DNA of 64,000 bases from Cristatella mucedo (Eukaryota; Bryozoa; Phylactolaemata; Cristatellidae), in assembly GCA_009760855.2 (NCBI GenBank), contig WPIO01000032.1, forward strand, positions 562,501 to 626,500, given 5' to 3'. Position numbers and translations under genes: made by a program. Below, in pieces: positions 35,021-49,002 of the stretch (position 1 is its first letter; each line of letters begins with the position of its first letter). Below the pieces are notes generated by a model. The model was given only the letters and a program-made list of their open reading frames with translations, ran no database searches and was not told the DNA's origin.

Positions 35021-36270
35021 ACACCGCGGACTCACAAGCCCCTTGGTAACGGTAGGTAGGCTAGTACCAGAAACGCTCGTTTCGCGGCGGCCTGCCTAGT
35101 GCACGTAAACGCTCACCGAACCGCATTCGGCACTACGTTACGCCTCTCGGTAAGCGGCAGATTACGTCTACTCCGCCGAGCCTTCGGCGTCACGTTCAGC
35201 TATGCCAAGTTTAGCTTAGTAATTGTTCATCCCGAGCAGCCGTAAGAAATCAACGAGAGATGAAGGCGCGCGGAACTACCGGATGGCCTCCTTCTTGGCT
35301 GAACCTGGCCCAATGTCGCAAGGCCGATAAGATGTCGCCCAGTAAAGGAATCTCATTCTAGTCAAACGTGCACTTACCCGAATTACGATCTACGTTTGAC
35401 TCGCGAGCAGACGCGTGTCATGTTCCTTAATTGAGGATCCGCATACAAGAATGAGTCATCAGTGAGTGTCTGAACCCCAGAAATGTCTGCGAAATGACGA
35501 AATCAACGTTTTTAAACCCCTCTTGGGACTGAGCAATAAGAAACGGCGATCGCAAAAATCGAAAGCGTTCAAACGGCATAGCGACAGTTATTAATGAGCA
35601 GTGTCTCTGCCTTATCGATGGTCGCCTGCATAAATCCAGACACTGCATCTAGAGCGCTGAAATCCTCGGAGCCCGCGAAGCTTTACAGATTTCTTCAGGC
35701 GTCCGGAGCTGATAATTTTGCGTAATATCGCATCGAGTGCTCTTAGTTCAGTGTACGAGCTGAGCATTTTCTAGCCAGGCTTCGCAACTAATGCGGTTTG
35801 CCTCGCATATTCTGAGGCACCTTGGGTAGCTAGTCGCGTGCCTCGTCGTCTACCCGGACACGAGCAGGTGCTTCTCGATCCCTATAACTGAAAGGACGCG
35901 ACGAGCGCTTTAATGACAATCGGAGCATCCGTACTCCAGCATGCTTTTGAATTGGCAGAGCTTGCGTCCCAACCGATTTAAGACGTCGGAAAGTCAACCC
36001 TCGTCTTGACCGTTTACATGGCGTGGAGTCCCGACTAGTAGGGTTTGGTCCTTGAATATTTCAGAATCTCATACTGGCAATGCCGAGTAGAGCTGGCATG
36101 TCTGCGTGTAATATTATAGCGTCTGCGTGTATATGTTATATGTAATACGTTCAGGTTATTCTACAGATCTTTGTACGGCAATGGGAACTTATCTTAATCT
36201 CATACTGGCAGAGTTGTGCTGCTATAGGCTTAAGGTACGACCTTCGTTAGCTTGGGTGCATCAACGAGAA
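35021..36270. other. Spacer between C2 and A3, no supported gene
   Basis: Absent from the C1-A1 joint. GC is moderately higher than block A. Frames such as 35427-35648 minus and 36127-36417 plus have no recognisable features. Confidence 0.4.
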
Positions 36271-39200
36271 AGCAGCTATACGATGCACGCACATGACAGC
36301 TGCTTCGATATTAACGCGTACTTGAAAGTAACGGCCAAGGACATTACGATTAGTAGCGCTGAAGTCGCATTTTGGACTCTGGCACGCGTAAAGCAAGGTG
36401 AGAAAGTATGTAATTGAGACTCGCCATGCCCTACGGTGGTATTCGTCGTATCTTTTGTAGAGTGCAGCGTACATTGAAAAACAGCAGCAAAGGTTTCCCT
36501 CGCCCAAATTAGATCGCAAGTTTTGCGTAAGGCTTGGCCCTTCCTGCCGGTGAATGCTAAGTACAATACTATTGGCATAGCCGTCACTTCACTTCGCGGC
36601 CATGCGCGACAACATCTAGCGTGCTGGTATCTGGCGGAGTAATATTTTGCGGAGGAAGTTCTAGACGTGCGGTATTCCGCAGTCCACCTCAACTCATAAT
36701 GCTTAGGTAGTCTGCGATTACTTCGTTAAATCGAAAATGCCCATTGCTTGAGGGCGAGTCAGCTATGTCTCCAACAGGAGCTGTCCTCTTACTTTTCTGA
36801 AGTGATATTGACGACTATCTGTCGAGCAGAAATTTAGGCCTCTCCTAGACGTTATAATTGCCCGACTCAGCGAGCTTGCACAGAGGGACGCACAACGAGT
36901 CAAATGATAATGAATCTCTTTGCTGACGACTTAGTATTACGATTCGCTAGCGCCGCTCATTCCTTTAGTACTAAAACGTGCTGTACATCGCAGCGCCAAT
37001 TTGCCATTTTGTGCAGTCTCCCGAAAATGCCCCCCAGTCAAACTGACCCTAGCCTTTAAGCAACCCAGCCACTTTTACAGCAACCATGTAAGAGTCCAAG
37101 TGATCTCTCCAAAAGTCCAATCTGACGCAGTAATACAATGCACTAAAATATAAATGCTCCTGGTGAGCAGCACGACCAGTCCGCTTACATGTTTGCAGCG
37201 ATTGCTTTCATCGTACTTCTGACATCATGTTAAGAGATCGCAAGGCATGAGAACGCAGAGACGACTGGTTTACTGGCGTCGTTTCCGTCGTAAGTGTGTC
37301 ATTCAGGTTTACTGCAACGTCTGGGTTCCAAAATGGAAAGCTCTGAATAATTTAAGTAAGAGTGACGTCTTAGGCAGCGCTGGCAAGCTTACCATCAATC
37401 TAGGTGGTTAAAATAGCAGTGAGATTTGCTAGAATCTTCAGACACGTCTCACTCGTCACCGCTACTTCGTCCGGACCTACCGTTTCTTTTTACAAATCTC
37501 AAGCCAGCACCGTCAACTGAAACCAAGGCTTTATTGGGATCGATTAGCGGCAAAGAATGTTCTCAGTCAATGTAAGCTTAAGTACTTACACAGCCGTGGA
37601 CTTTATATCTAGCCTAGATATGGAAGCCAACTTTTATTGTTTCAGAAAAGCCTTAACGACTGTCACTTCCTCTTACAGTTGGCAATAAAGGCTGATATTC
37701 AACGTGTTGGCAAAGATTTCAGGACGATGTCGATTAGGGTACCGAGCCTCGGGGGGACTTGTTCCTTTAGCTTCACAGACAGTTTTTGACACAATAACAC
37801 AGTGTCGCATTTTTCTGCAACATTTTTCCACAAGCCACCACTGTTGCAGTGCTAAAATATGTAACTTTCTATGTCAGTGGACGGTATCAACAAGGAGATG
37901 TAAATCGTTTGGAGGTAGCTGGGACAGCCTTAAAGAACTAGTTAGCTCTTTTTTTAAAGAACTTAAACAACCAGTATGTTTATGTGATCTTACTTCCCTG
38001 CTTTTCTCTACTCATACTCTGGAATTCACCCCTGCTTTTCTTAGAGCTCTCACAGCTTTCGTTTCAAAACCAAGTAAACCTAGCTCTATCTATCTTTAGA
38101 CTTATGAAGCCTTGGTCCTCATGTAATTCACTCACTACCCTCGCCAGCCGCATACAGGGCATTGGCAATCCGTAACTGTAGTTGAAAGAGCACATTACTC
38201 TACTTAAATTTGGCTAATAATAACTAAGAAAAATGAGCAAGATGAATCATGTGCAGCGACAATAATAATGAAGACAAAATTATCAAGTGTTTGTAAAGAC
38301 ATCTAGATCGTTGCAAATACCTGAATTCTTGCCTACCGGACACTCCCAGGAATCGTCTGGACTTGCTGCACAAGTCAGCAACTCTTCTTTTCGGCTGGTG
38401 GTGCAGCATTCCCCGTAAGCAAGTACTAGATTAACTTGGGCATAGTGAGATCAAGATTCGTTATATGCTTTACTGAAGGAATGGAAAAACTTTGAACTAG
38501 GCTGTGGAGACAATGATATAATATCTGAAGAATTTTTAATTTGTGCTTTAAAATTATTTAGCTATTTATTGCACCCCTGAGAAAGATAGCTGTAAAATTA
38601 TATATTTTTTAATTTATTTGAATTTACAGTTAAGCTTTGCCTGCATTAGTAAGAAGATCAAAAACAGTTTTTTACAAATTATGGATCCTTCTTGAAATCG
38701 GATATTATTGGATATATAAATATTTGATCATTCCAAAAGTTGAATCTGATTAAGTTATGTGCCAGCAATATGAAGTGACCAAAGTATGTCTCTGTGCAAC
38801 GTCTGTGAGCCACTATCAATATTGCTTCTATATGAAGATAAATAACAGGCACAATAATTAGAACAGCTTCCAGGAGACTATGGAAAAGCGGTACCAGCTC
38901 AAATGAGCTTTCTTAAAATGCTCAGTGATGGTTTTTGGTTCAAAAGGCTTTTTATGTGGTGATTTAAACTACCTTACAACTCAGATTTCTAGAAGGTGAC
39001 CTAAGAACGTGTGTGCTTAAAAGTTGTAAAAAAAGTCTCCATTAAAATTCTTAACCGACAATAAATCCAGAGAACTACCAAATACTCCTTAACGGAAAGC
39101 ACAGCTTTATAACCCTACTATTCTTAACATAAGCTGACATACGACTATTCTTATGTTTTGCTGTTCTCAAATTTAGATCACAGTAAGTTGTGGAGATTGC

Positions 39201-39299
39201 TTAGCTCGGTATTGTGGCTCCAGAATTCAGTTAATTGCATCACAATGTATTGGTTTGAGGTCAGTGCTCTACGACCCGGCTCGTTTACAATATGATTAC

Positions 39300-39455
39300 G
39301 CCGAGCTGGTTTGGTACAGCGGTTAAGGTGCTCGCCCCGACCAAGGTATGGGAGAAGTCAAGAGCTGGAGCACCGGTGCACATGTGATGTACCTGAACAG
39401 AGATTAAGTTCTCTTGGGGTACTACACGAATTAATTATTTATTATAATATAACCC
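39300..39455 (+). mobile_element. SINE family A (block A copy 3)
   Basis: CTGGTTTGGTACAGCGGTTA (box A region), CCCCGACCAAGG, then AACAGAGATTAAGTTCTCTT and an AT-rich tail. Orthologous to 5056-5205 and 17594-17745. Confidence 0.7.
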
Positions 39456-41103
39456 ATGTTTACACTCCTTCCATCCTCAATTCCAGGACTCGCTTACAAT
39501 AAAGAGTCAGTGTTCGCAACTTTGACACCTGGGACGTCTTTACTTTTAGATTCGGGTGTTGATTTAAGATGGAACTCAGAAACATCACAAAACTAGTCAG
39601 CGAAATTAATCTTTGCGGAAACGGTTAGGCATTTGGCTGTTCGCTGATCGCCATCTACCACTCCAAGCTTATTCTTCAAGCACCTCTGAATTTCCATCTT
39701 CTGGGATCTAGTTACATTTATGAATTTTTTGTCTCTGTCTAAAAGAATATGTGAGTAATTTAACTTGCAAGCTTGTAATCACCTTTCTGAATCATCTAGA
39801 AACAAATTCAATCAGTACTAAAACCAATGTATCCTATTTCCACAAAGCTTCATCATAAGAGTTTCTTGGTACGTAGTTCTAGACCGATTACTATAACAGC
39901 GATAACTAAGAATAATCAAATGCATTTACCTTAACAACCGTTTTATTTAAATTATTTGCCTAAGGAAAACATTGAACGATCTATGTATCCTTGGTTAAAG
40001 CAACCTAACTTAATTTATTTGCCTCTTTTTAAGCAGCCAGGTTTCTCATGCCAGTTGCTCATTCGGTTGCTGACGTGACTTCTGGGACGACTTCATGTTC
40101 AGTTTGGCATCTTCCACTGAGAGCTTATCAAGCTTTGAATAGCTCATCTCTAATCACTGTAATATGTGAATTTTTTTAAGGTTCCGTTGCTTCCTAAATA
40201 GTTTTTTCAATCTTGAAAGTCCTGCTTTACTTAATTTGAAATTTCTCCCGTTATTCAGGAATGATTTAGGTTAACTTGAACGGTTTGACAGCAATAGCTT
40301 GATTGTGCGAGTTCTAACATTATTTGCTATTTAATTAAATATTGAAAACCTAAATAGAGTCATAATATATGCTACATATATTTATTTCTGACATTTATTG
40401 TAGGTACATCATTGTCAAAAATAAAAGTCATTCTTTAATTTAATCCGACGGTATAATAATAGACAAGGTGGTGGAACATACTTTTGAATTATTATCTGTT
40501 AAGAGCTTACCAGTGGTTTAATATTTGGGCCATATAGAGCTATCAAATGAATCGTAAGAATATCTTATTGATGATGGATAATGCTATTCAACTGTTTGAC
40601 TGGTATTCAATTTTGAATTCACTATAAAGTCATAATTCGCGAACTCTCAATAGACCAAGATTTACATTATTGATCTAAATACAGGTGCTCAATTGGAAAA
40701 TAGAAATACTAGATACAAACTTAAATAGTAGCGTTGAATGCAAGCATTCAATTATCATTCATTAGCTATCAGTTGATAAAGTCACATAGGCTGTGCATAT
40801 TAAGTGCCAATGAGTAAAGCAAAAGGGAGTGAAAGCATTTATTATACCTTAAAAGTGTGCCAGCATTGAGCCTAACAGGAGTTGATGTAACTTGGCGGAG
40901 AAAAAGAATTAAATTGAAAGCTTATATAATACTGTTTTAACATATTTGAACTAATAAAGTAATAAACACATCAGTATCAATTTTGAGACCAACGTCTTCT
41001 AGACGCTTTAAATTCAACACTTTAGTTATTAGGTTAGCCCTGCATATTGTAGATTAATTTGAAAGAATGCTATTAGCAGTAACTTTAATGTTAAATGATT
41101 TGT

Positions 41104-41219
41104 ATGAGCTCTGAGCTAGATCATTCCCTAACCTGGTGGGCTAGGATTTAATTTGCCGTAGCGACAAAGAGGTTGCAAGAAGACATTTTAATTATTCCAA
41201 ACAATCATTGTAAATGATT
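41104..41219. other. Conserved island 2 (block A copy 3)
   Basis: One substitution in the 84-bp core (C to A at 41151, breaking one pair of a possible stem). The hairpin AATCATTGTAAATGATT is intact at 41203-41219. Confidence 0.4.
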
Positions 41220-42339
41220 ACTAGCGCTTTTCATTAATATCCAAGTACCACTTGCTATAACAAAAATACCTGTCAAATTAAATGTTTTAATAATACATCC
41301 AATATAAATGTCATTCTCTGCTCAAGAATTTCCTATTCCAAATTACACAGCCTTTTTCACAGCATTTGATTATTCATCAGTGAGGACTCCAGGAATGTAT
41401 ATACAATACAGTTATTTTGTGTCAAAAGATAGTAATCATTGCATAGAAAGTAACGTTTTGAGACAGGCAGTCGCTAACTTTAGAGAGGATCAAAAATTAA
41501 ATTTAGCGTTTGGTAGGATACAAATATTTCAGACAGACGGATAATAACCAAGTAGCGTTTCGACGATTAAGAATTTCGTAAGGTTAAATCAATGTGTTAT
41601 GTATTGCCTTTACTGGAAATGGTAAAGTCATTTAAACTGAAGCATTTAAGCTAAAATTAAATTATAAATTAGTTTTAAAAATATTGATTTGCAGAGTATC
41701 TTAATCAAAGTAAATCCAGGTAAAGATAATCTCCCATGTAGAATTACTCTAACGGTTCGTTTTTAAGGCTCGCTTTAAGGGCAGCTGGACTATGAATTTA
41801 CGCTCACATGGTACCTGTTTCTCAAGATATTTAATACTACCGACAGAATTATGTGCACATTTTCACTCGAGAAATTTAAAGCGTTAGTTTCACAACCAGT
41901 AAACAGTCATACAACAAGATAACTGTCTAGGAAATTGGGCAAAAGTGTTTGATTGACTGCATTCTGCAGGTTGTTTCCTCACCGACTCAAACTAGATTAG
42001 GCGTGCTGGTTAGTTGAACGAACTTGACTCAAATCTGTAAATGGCGTTCGTTCTCCAGGAACGTACACGCACGAAATCTTCGGACAAGCCGGCGACACAA
42101 TAGTCGAACGCTTCAAAATCGAGCATGAAGAGCTTCTTAAAATTGAAACATTGCACCAGCTTCCATGCTTTTGGGATTCCGTTAATCTAATTTGAGCTCT
42201 TGCCTTTTAACAGTTGACTGAACATATACTGTACATCACCCTATTGATTCATAAGCTCTGAGCTTTGAGTTCTTCTATTTTAATCAGGCATGGCTGTATA
42301 ACCAGAAAAAAGTGTATTACTTATTTAATCTATCTCCGA

Positions 42340-43090
42340 CTGCTACTCCTTTATGCCACAAAGACTACGTGGGTGTTACGCATGAGAGTTGTGTAGAGCT
42401 CACTCACAACCTAAGCGGCTTTTATTAAACATTCGGTAGTCGGTAGACTTTGGCTCACGCAATACAAAGAAAGTGGAAAGCATGGCAGAGTCGGAACATC
42501 AGTTGAGGAAGTGAGTAGCGTTGGATTAGCAGCTCAGTACCTCTGGAAAAGATGAGCCATAGTCGGCAGCGGGAGAGCTGCTGTCGTTGCTTTAAGATTA
42601 GGGGAAGCAAATTCCAAAGTCTTGGACCTGCAGAGCTAAAGCTTTAGTCGCTGACGATCTTTAAGCGGAGGAATGGAATAGCTAATTTATTTTCCATACA
42701 GGACTTGAGAGGGTGAAAAGGCTGAAAATGGAGCAGCAGTTCAGCTAGGTACGGAGGATCCAAGCCGTAACGATCTTTGCGGGTCAGCGTAAGAACTTTG
42801 CTCTGTATCCGTTGATCAACCGGCAGCCATCCCATCTCTCTTAGCAAAGGAGACGCATGCTCAAACCTCTGGGATTAGTAAACTAGCCTTGCAGCCATAT
42901 GCATAGCCATTTGCAGTGGCCTAGATGCTTAGTTTGGCAGCCCAGCCAAAAGGGAATTACAAAGATCAAGCCCAGAGGAAAACTAAGGAGCTAATTAAAT
43001 GTTTTGCAAGCCATCTTGGAAGACAGTTCCTCGTCTTAGATAGCGACCAGACGTGATGGCAAGCTGTAAGAGCAGTCTTTTAAATGAAAC
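42340..43090 (-). mobile_element. LINE ORF2 C-terminal fragment (block A copy 3)
   Basis: Ortholog of 23090-23860. The minus frame 42847-42644 reads LPVDQRIQSKVLTLTRKDRY then PPYLAELL and IPFLRLKIVSD. The LPVxxRI block here joins directly to the L-T-L block, supporting the LINE assignment. Confidence 0.6.
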
Positions 43091-43589
43091 TTTCATAAAA
43101 TGTAACAGTTGACATGTTATTTAAGCTTCATATAATTTTGAAAGGAAACATGTTTCCACTGGCAGGTTCACAAGATAATTACTTAGGGGTAATCCTAGCT
43201 ACATCTGACAATTGAAGGAGCTCATCCTAAGGAACCGTAAGCTACCCTCAGTCGGCCGTCTTCTGTATGTAATCAAAATCAGATGCTCGAACACGATTTG
43301 TTAGGTGACCTTCCTCGGCATTCAAGTCGGCCTACATTCCTCTACGTAACACTGCCAACACCAGGGCCTTCGTAATTTAGAGTATGACAGATAAACTAAA
43401 ACACAATCGAATCGTGGTATAGCGTATAGATTTTTGTAGTTGCCTAAATCGGCACTTTTGGCACCTGCTTTTAACTATCTGCTGCTGGTGAACAACTCGG
43501 TCACTTGTCTGATCTGTTGTCAATGGTGCAGCTACTGCTACATCTAATCCACTTCTGTCTCAGCTTCAGCTCTAACCCGCTTAGCAAGG

Positions 43590-43880
43590 TGTACATTTCA
43601 AGATCTTTAGTCTGGCATATCAGGCCCTCGAGGCATTAGCAGCAGCCAAGATTAATCACCTAGCTCTTCAAGTGAGCTCTCGCAAAACTGCCTATCTGCT
43701 CGAATAGTCATGTTTCCGTCCATCGACTTAAATTTAAAAGATTGTGTTATGGAGCCCTCAGCTTGCATCTGCTAAATTCTGGTAAAACAATTTTGGCAAC
43801 GGCCACTTCCTATATCGACCTCTAGTTTTTAATTCTCAGCTTAAAACGCGTCTGCTTGCATTCTAGACCGTTTTTATTTC
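43590..43880 (+). mobile_element. Decayed LINE 3' coding fragment
   Basis: The plus strand shows a scattered L-x-Y-Q-A-L-E-A-L-like stretch near 43610-43640, then CYGALSLHLLNS near 43745-43775 and FNSQLKTRLL near 43830-43860. These match the order S/A-x-P-x-L-W-N-L-P and F-K-x-L-K-T-x-L-F at the end of LINE ORF2. Frames are broken. Confidence 0.4.
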
Positions 43881-45750
43881 GCACCACTTGTGTGGCTTTT
43901 AATTGCTAATAGGAGATTTGCTGGGATTCATGTTGATGATTTAGTGAATATTTTTAAACTAATGATCAATTTAATGAGTAGCTATGAGTACTTAAATGTT
44001 TGTTTCAGCACGCTGCACTAACTTTGATACTCTTGATCAGCTTGATTGATCTGGGACAGATTATTTGCTGCAAGATTCAATATTTAAATCTTGCAACAAC
44101 AGCAAAATAAAGTGAAGACAAGAATATGCCGATGTTATTAAAAGTTATTTAAAATTCCTAATCATCCAAAGTACTAATCGTGGGTAGAAAGTACTGAGTG
44201 ACCGGAGGACTTGATGCTGCAAGCAGAATCGTTGAATGTTGTGAGCAGAAATGATCACGCAGTTTTTGGTCAGTACTGTAAAGAATAACCTAGGTAAAAA
44301 GTCGCTATCTTTCTGTAAAACCAGAGCTGAACAGAAGGCCCACAACGTAGCCGAGCCGGCTCACGGTGTAGTGATTTGATGCATGAATTTTGTAAAGCAA
44401 AACTTGGTGCCTTCGTTATTAAACAACGGCATTCCAAACGACTCTAGTGCAAGGGTGAACAGCAGCTGTGCCCTGAAAGTCGTTTCCACAGCACAGTAAG
44501 CTCTGGATGATCCAAAGTCTTGGAATGTAAAACGTTCTGTCACCAGTGGTCATTAAGCAGAGAAATGGATAAGTTAATTTATCGTTAGCAGAGGACATGA
44601 GGGCACGAGCAGGCTAAAGTTATTGCATGAGTTTAGCTGGCTATGAAAGAAATATTTAACGTGCATGTCGCAGGTGGTGGTGGTATCCTTTTCCAGTAAG
44701 GCTCTGTATAACGAAGGTGAAATTAAGAAGACTGTACCGCTGAGCCGCATTTGCGATATGCAACGTACTTGCGAAATCAAATTTAAGATATTAGTTTTCA
44801 AATTTCTAGGTTATACTGTTGTTTCTTACCTCATTTTATTAGTTTTCATTCAATATGGAGAAGTTTATCACACTCCGACGCGAATGCCAGAAGAGCATCC
44901 TACAAAAGACTAAGCAATAGTCCGACTGAAAGGCTGCTACTAATCAATGCATAGATATAGCTGAGTGCTATCTGCATAAATATAAATACCCAGATTACGC
45001 TTTCCAGTGAGATTGAAATAAGAAGGTGAGCCTATACAGAGGGAAAAGTTGCGCTGATACTTGGATTGAAGATAGTTTTAAAACTCACTCATTGACGTTG
45101 GCCTGAGACTTTAAAGCTATACAGTTCTCCTATAAGATAAGACCGCAACCATTGTAAGGAATCATCAGTGACGCCGTGCGAGTTATTAAATGATCAAGAT
45201 TTACTTGGTGATACGTGACGTGAAGTGCAGCATATAGATTAGGAATGATAACGGACGAGAGTCCATAAGTAATCAGTCCTATGGATACAGTATACATTTG
45301 TCGCAGTGTTAATAATAGTGGCAATAATATTGATGATCTTTATTACACCCTAAAATAACTTACTGTTGATCAATACTCTTTACGCTCCCTTCCAGAAAAT
45401 CAGTAGCAAGTTTTCTAGAAATGCAAGTAATTAAGTGTACAGCAAAGAAAAACCATCGTGCTTAGGCTAGCAAGCTAAAGTCAGCATACGGATACTTAAC
45501 GCAACTGTTTTGTACGAATTTTGCCTGTAGTAACACGCACTTAATCATATAAGTAACGACAACAAAAATGCCGGATAAAAAAATTGCAAATTCACTCGGG
45601 TGAAAAAATATCCAACGAGAGTCTTGAACATTGACCCTGTAGAGCGAGTAGCTGTGAAACCCGAGTGAAACTTACATGCTATGTTTAAAGGTTTAATACA
45701 AATGTAAATCAATATATTTTACTTGCATCGTGCTTTACTTTAACTTAATC
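43881..45750. other. Single-copy AT-rich DNA
   Basis: Frames 44361-44543 minus, 44574-44801 minus and 44665-44913 plus are open for 60-80 codons, but I see no domain, signal or duplicate that supports them. Confidence 0.4.
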
Positions 45751-45878
45751 TCTGTTCACCTTCATGCGCTTCAGATATGCTACAGGACTCGAAACCACAA
45801 CCTAGGTAAAAAAATACATGGAACTTGACCTTGGTTAACGCCAGAACCTTAAGCACTGGGCCAAACCAGTGGATATAT
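45751..45878 (-). mobile_element. SINE family A, diverged
   Basis: Minus strand: CCACTGGTTTGGCCCAGTGC (head), a good box B (GTGGTTTCGAGTCCTG), then GAAGCGCATGAAGGTGAACA and GAGATTAAG. The middle contains a short A-rich insertion. Confidence 0.55.
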
Positions 45879-46271
45879 TAGTATTTTAGGTATGCTACTG
45901 TCTCATGAGTGTTTAGGCAGTCTACCATTAATCACTCTACTGTCTATAATCTGAAAGTCAATTAGAGGAGCACGGAGTGATGGTCGTACAGCAGCATCAC
46001 CTATTGGAAGTGCCAAGCCTCATAATGCAGCCACATGCTTTGGGTGTGCTATGAGCAGCAGTTCACTTAATAGAACGATTATCCATTGAACGATATGTAT
46101 TTGATAGTAAGACCAATAATGTTGTACTCGAAATTAATCAATTAAATAAGCTAAAGACGTATCTTTTTTTTAGCATTTTTCTGATCGTGTGAATGGTAGC
46201 TTCTCAAGTATGTGCTCTAAAACTGTGCATGTTTTATTTAACCATATTTAAAATGCTGCCTTGGCAGCGTT
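45879..46271. other. Spacer before block B copy 3
   Basis: AT-rich. Nothing recognised. It ends at GCAGCGTTTTTAAGG, where homology to block B copy 1 begins. Confidence 0.4.
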
Positions 46272-46487
46272 TTTAAGGTGCCTCTACAGATATGTAGGTC
46301 TCTGACGGTGCTTGACATACGAACTATTAATGTTATAGTCTCATGCGACACGTGACTACGTCCCAATGAAGCCCCGATCCTTGAATTGCCTTCAGTAAAT
46401 TATAGGTGCAACGCTAATGCACTCAGATCTACCGCCATTAGCTGAGTGCAGCAGCTGTGAGGAGCATACTTATGTGATAATGGGAAA

Positions 46488-46550
46488 CGCCCGAATAGAG
46501 ATTAGGATCTCTTGGGGTGCTATGCAAATTAATTATATAGATATATATTA
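46488..46550 (+). mobile_element. SINE family A tail fragment (block B copy 3)
   Basis: Duplicate of 7701-7763. Confidence 0.5.
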
Positions 46551-47277
46551 TATCTACGCATTATGAGCGTAGGTGGGGCAATTCTTAGCTCAGATGACTT
46601 AATATCAATTGACTTCTGCTTTTCCACTGCCTAACTGCGGCGTATGACATGTCTGATTCCTATGTTTTAATTCAGGAAGGGCGAATAATCTCATCAGCGC
46701 GTCACGCTCTGACAGATATATCATAACCCCATATATGAAGAGGAAGCTTTGGTCTTTGTAAGCTACAAGCACAATCAAGCTTCACCATGGTAATTCTAGA
46801 AATCCTTGTGAAATGCAATGCAAACACTGGCCCGCCGATATTCGTAGTGCATGATATTTAGTGTGACGCTTTTTAGATTGTAACTCCACAAAGCCGTGAC
46901 GAAGAAGTCGGTGCTATGCAGGAAATCTTTATAGTGCACTGACAGCCTGAGCGGCTACGAATGCGAAAAGCAATCAGCAGGATATACAAGAGTGATTCCG
47001 CTGCGAGCTCTTCAGGTTTAAGGATGTGGTTTGCAGATTAAACAGACAGCATCCCGAAGGTGCAGGCCGACTGTGCTCTTCCATAACCAACCACTCCCGT
47101 TCTTTAAAACACATCTGTATTTCACCAGAGAGATAGAGTTGTCAACCTGCCACATTGGCAGTTAGCCGCTTGGCGATGACTTTGGTTTCCGCTGCTACTC
47201 TAGGCGTCACATACGAATTAAATTATTTTCGCGAAGGTGATGGCTTACCGCCCTTGGCTCGGTAATGAAACGCACTG

Positions 47278-47375
47278 TTAGGCACGGTTCATGCAAATGC
47301 ATATGCGACGTCCGGTTAACGCCTAACAATGGCACGCTGCAGCACTCCTCGTGGGACGCGCGTTCCGTATTTATA
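47278..47375 (+). promoter_or_regulatory. Promoter of gene 3: inverted repeat, octamer and TATA box
   Basis: GTTAGGC (47278-47284), ATGCAAAT (47291-47298), GCCTAAC (47321-47327) and TATTTATA (47368-47375), identical in layout and sequence to gene 1. Confidence 0.65.
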
Positions 47376-47450
47376 GGTGTCGCAGCAAACCTAATGAGCA
47401 TAGGACAGCCGTGAGCAGCTCTCGCAAGACTCAGTGCTGAGACTGCAGTC

Positions 47451-48045
47451 ATGAAGATAGCCGTGGTCGTACTCGCTCTATGCGTTCTTTCGGTTCAAGG
47501 TGAGTGCTCAGTGTAGAGTCTCGTAAGCAGTTGCTCAGTTGCCCTGATAGGCCTTTGTATCGCTCTCAAAATACACGCATTGTGTTGTCCTCCACAAACG
47601 GAGAGCGAGAGCAACTTGAAGGCATTCTGCAAATCTAGGTTTACATCCTGTAAGGAATACATCATGTCATTCACTTGTTGTAGCTGGTGGCGGCTGGGGA
47701 GGAAAAGAAAGCAACAACAACAACAATAACAACAATAACGCTGGTGGAAATAATAACAACAATAACAATAACAACAATGCTCGAGGCCACCACGAGAGGA
47801 CCATCGTCAAGAAGGTTCCAGTGCCCTACACGGTCGTTGAGAAAGTTCCGCAGCCTTATGAGGTCATCAAGGAGGTGAAGGTTCCCGTGGAAGTGATCAA
47901 GGAGGTCAAGGTACCAGTGGAGGTCATCAAGGAGGTGCAAGTGCCCTATCCAGTTGTTGAGAAAGTGCCAGTTCCCTATACAGTGGTGGAGAAAGTCCCT
48001 GTTCCGGTGAAAGTTCACCGCGAGTACGAGCCTGAAGGATGGTAA
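47451..48045 (+). CDS. Gene 3: secreted Asn-rich, Val-Pro-Val repeat protein (two exons)
   Basis: Exon 1 codes 47451-47499, the intron is 47500-47683 (184 nt, phase 1) and exon 2 codes 47684-48045, giving 136 residues. Coding sequence and intron appear identical to gene 1; the first differences come in the 3' UTR just after AATAAA. The protein has the signal peptide, two Asn runs, seven Val/Pro/Lys/Glu repeats and YEPEGW. This is either a very recent duplicate of gene 1 or a product of gene conversion. A function distinct from gene 1 is not expected from the sequence. Confidence 0.88.
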
Positions 48046-48095
48046 ATGCTGTGGAAAAGTCACGTGTTTATGTGGGGTGCAATTTGTTGGATTTG

Positions 48096-48101
48096 AATAA
48101 A
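48096..48101 (+). terminator. Poly(A) signal AATAAA of gene 3
   Basis: AATAAA lies 51 bp after the stop, as in gene 1. Confidence 0.7.
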
Positions 48102-48726
48102 GTATGTTTATCAAATCGTGTTCATTAAGGTGCTAAAGCGTGGTCCGGCAACGGTCTGCAAGCTCTGAATGTGAGATGTACAAGATATGAAAATACTTGC
48201 ATCTGCGACAGCCACCATTTTGAGAAAGCTATGTTAAATGTAAATTATTGATATCAGCTATACACATCACGTAAAAACTGGCTATTATCCCGAGGCCTTA
48301 GTACTTCCAATTTCATATCTGAAATTTACGTACACGATCTTTTGCTCTTAGATGTGTTCCAATGGAATGCAGATGTAAGTGAAAATGACGCATTTAAAGC
48401 TGATAACTTAGAGAGAGCTCATTAAGCTGCGACGTTTGAGCACTCTAGAGTGATCACGCATTAATAGATCTTAATAGCAAGGCGTCGCTTTTCTGAGCAC
48501 GGGCAAATGAAACAGTTCTTTAATAGAAAGTTGGGAAATAGGTTTTTATTGTATCTCGCTCTAGTTTGTTTTCCCTAACGAAGTCGCGTAACTGCACGAT
48601 GTAGGTTTTAGCTCTTTTCGGTGGAATATATGAGTGGAATATAGTGTTATTTAAAATACAATTTTTTTGATTCGGTTATATATAACGCACAGTATATGCG
48701 TGTATGATATAAATAGCTACGTGTAA

Positions 48727-49002
48727 TCATAACAGCCTTGAAATATCATCGCATGCATCGCAGTACCACTGCTTCTCTCGGCATGAGCCATTCGTTCGTG
48801 CACAGTACACGTCGTAGTACTGCTGGAGCGCAGGAACATCCGGGGCTCCTCGGGGAAGAGGCCGCCGTCGTCGATACGCAGATCCGATGGCCGACCCCAG
48901 TACAGTCAAACCTATTCGTCTGGCTTGTCCTAACCTTCGAGCGTCCCTCAACGTCACAGTCCTCTGCTGAAGCTTGAGAGCCGCTTGGTGGCCTTGCCCC
49001 AC
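48727..49002 (-). CDS. Possible exon of an unrecognised gene, block B copy 3
   Basis: Duplicate of 10435-10160, still open for 91 codons. The cysteine-containing end YCARTNGSC and WYCDACDD is retained. No family recognised and no proven splice sites. Confidence 0.2.
   Translation of the reverse strand: MGQGHQAALKLQQRTVTLRDARRLGQARRIGLTVLGSAIGSAYRRRRPLPRGAPDVPALQQYYDVYCARTNGSCREKQWYCDACDDISRLL

Larger units (their letters stand above)
36271..43553. repeat. Segmental duplication block A, copy 3
   Basis: Colinear with 13738-24285, minus the SINE, AT tract and MULE of that copy, and with about 840 bp missing near 38805 relative to A1 (3720-4562). No host gene. It contains a family A SINE, conserved islands at 40636-40790 and 41104-41219, and a LINE fragment at 42340-43090. 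Confidence 0.8.
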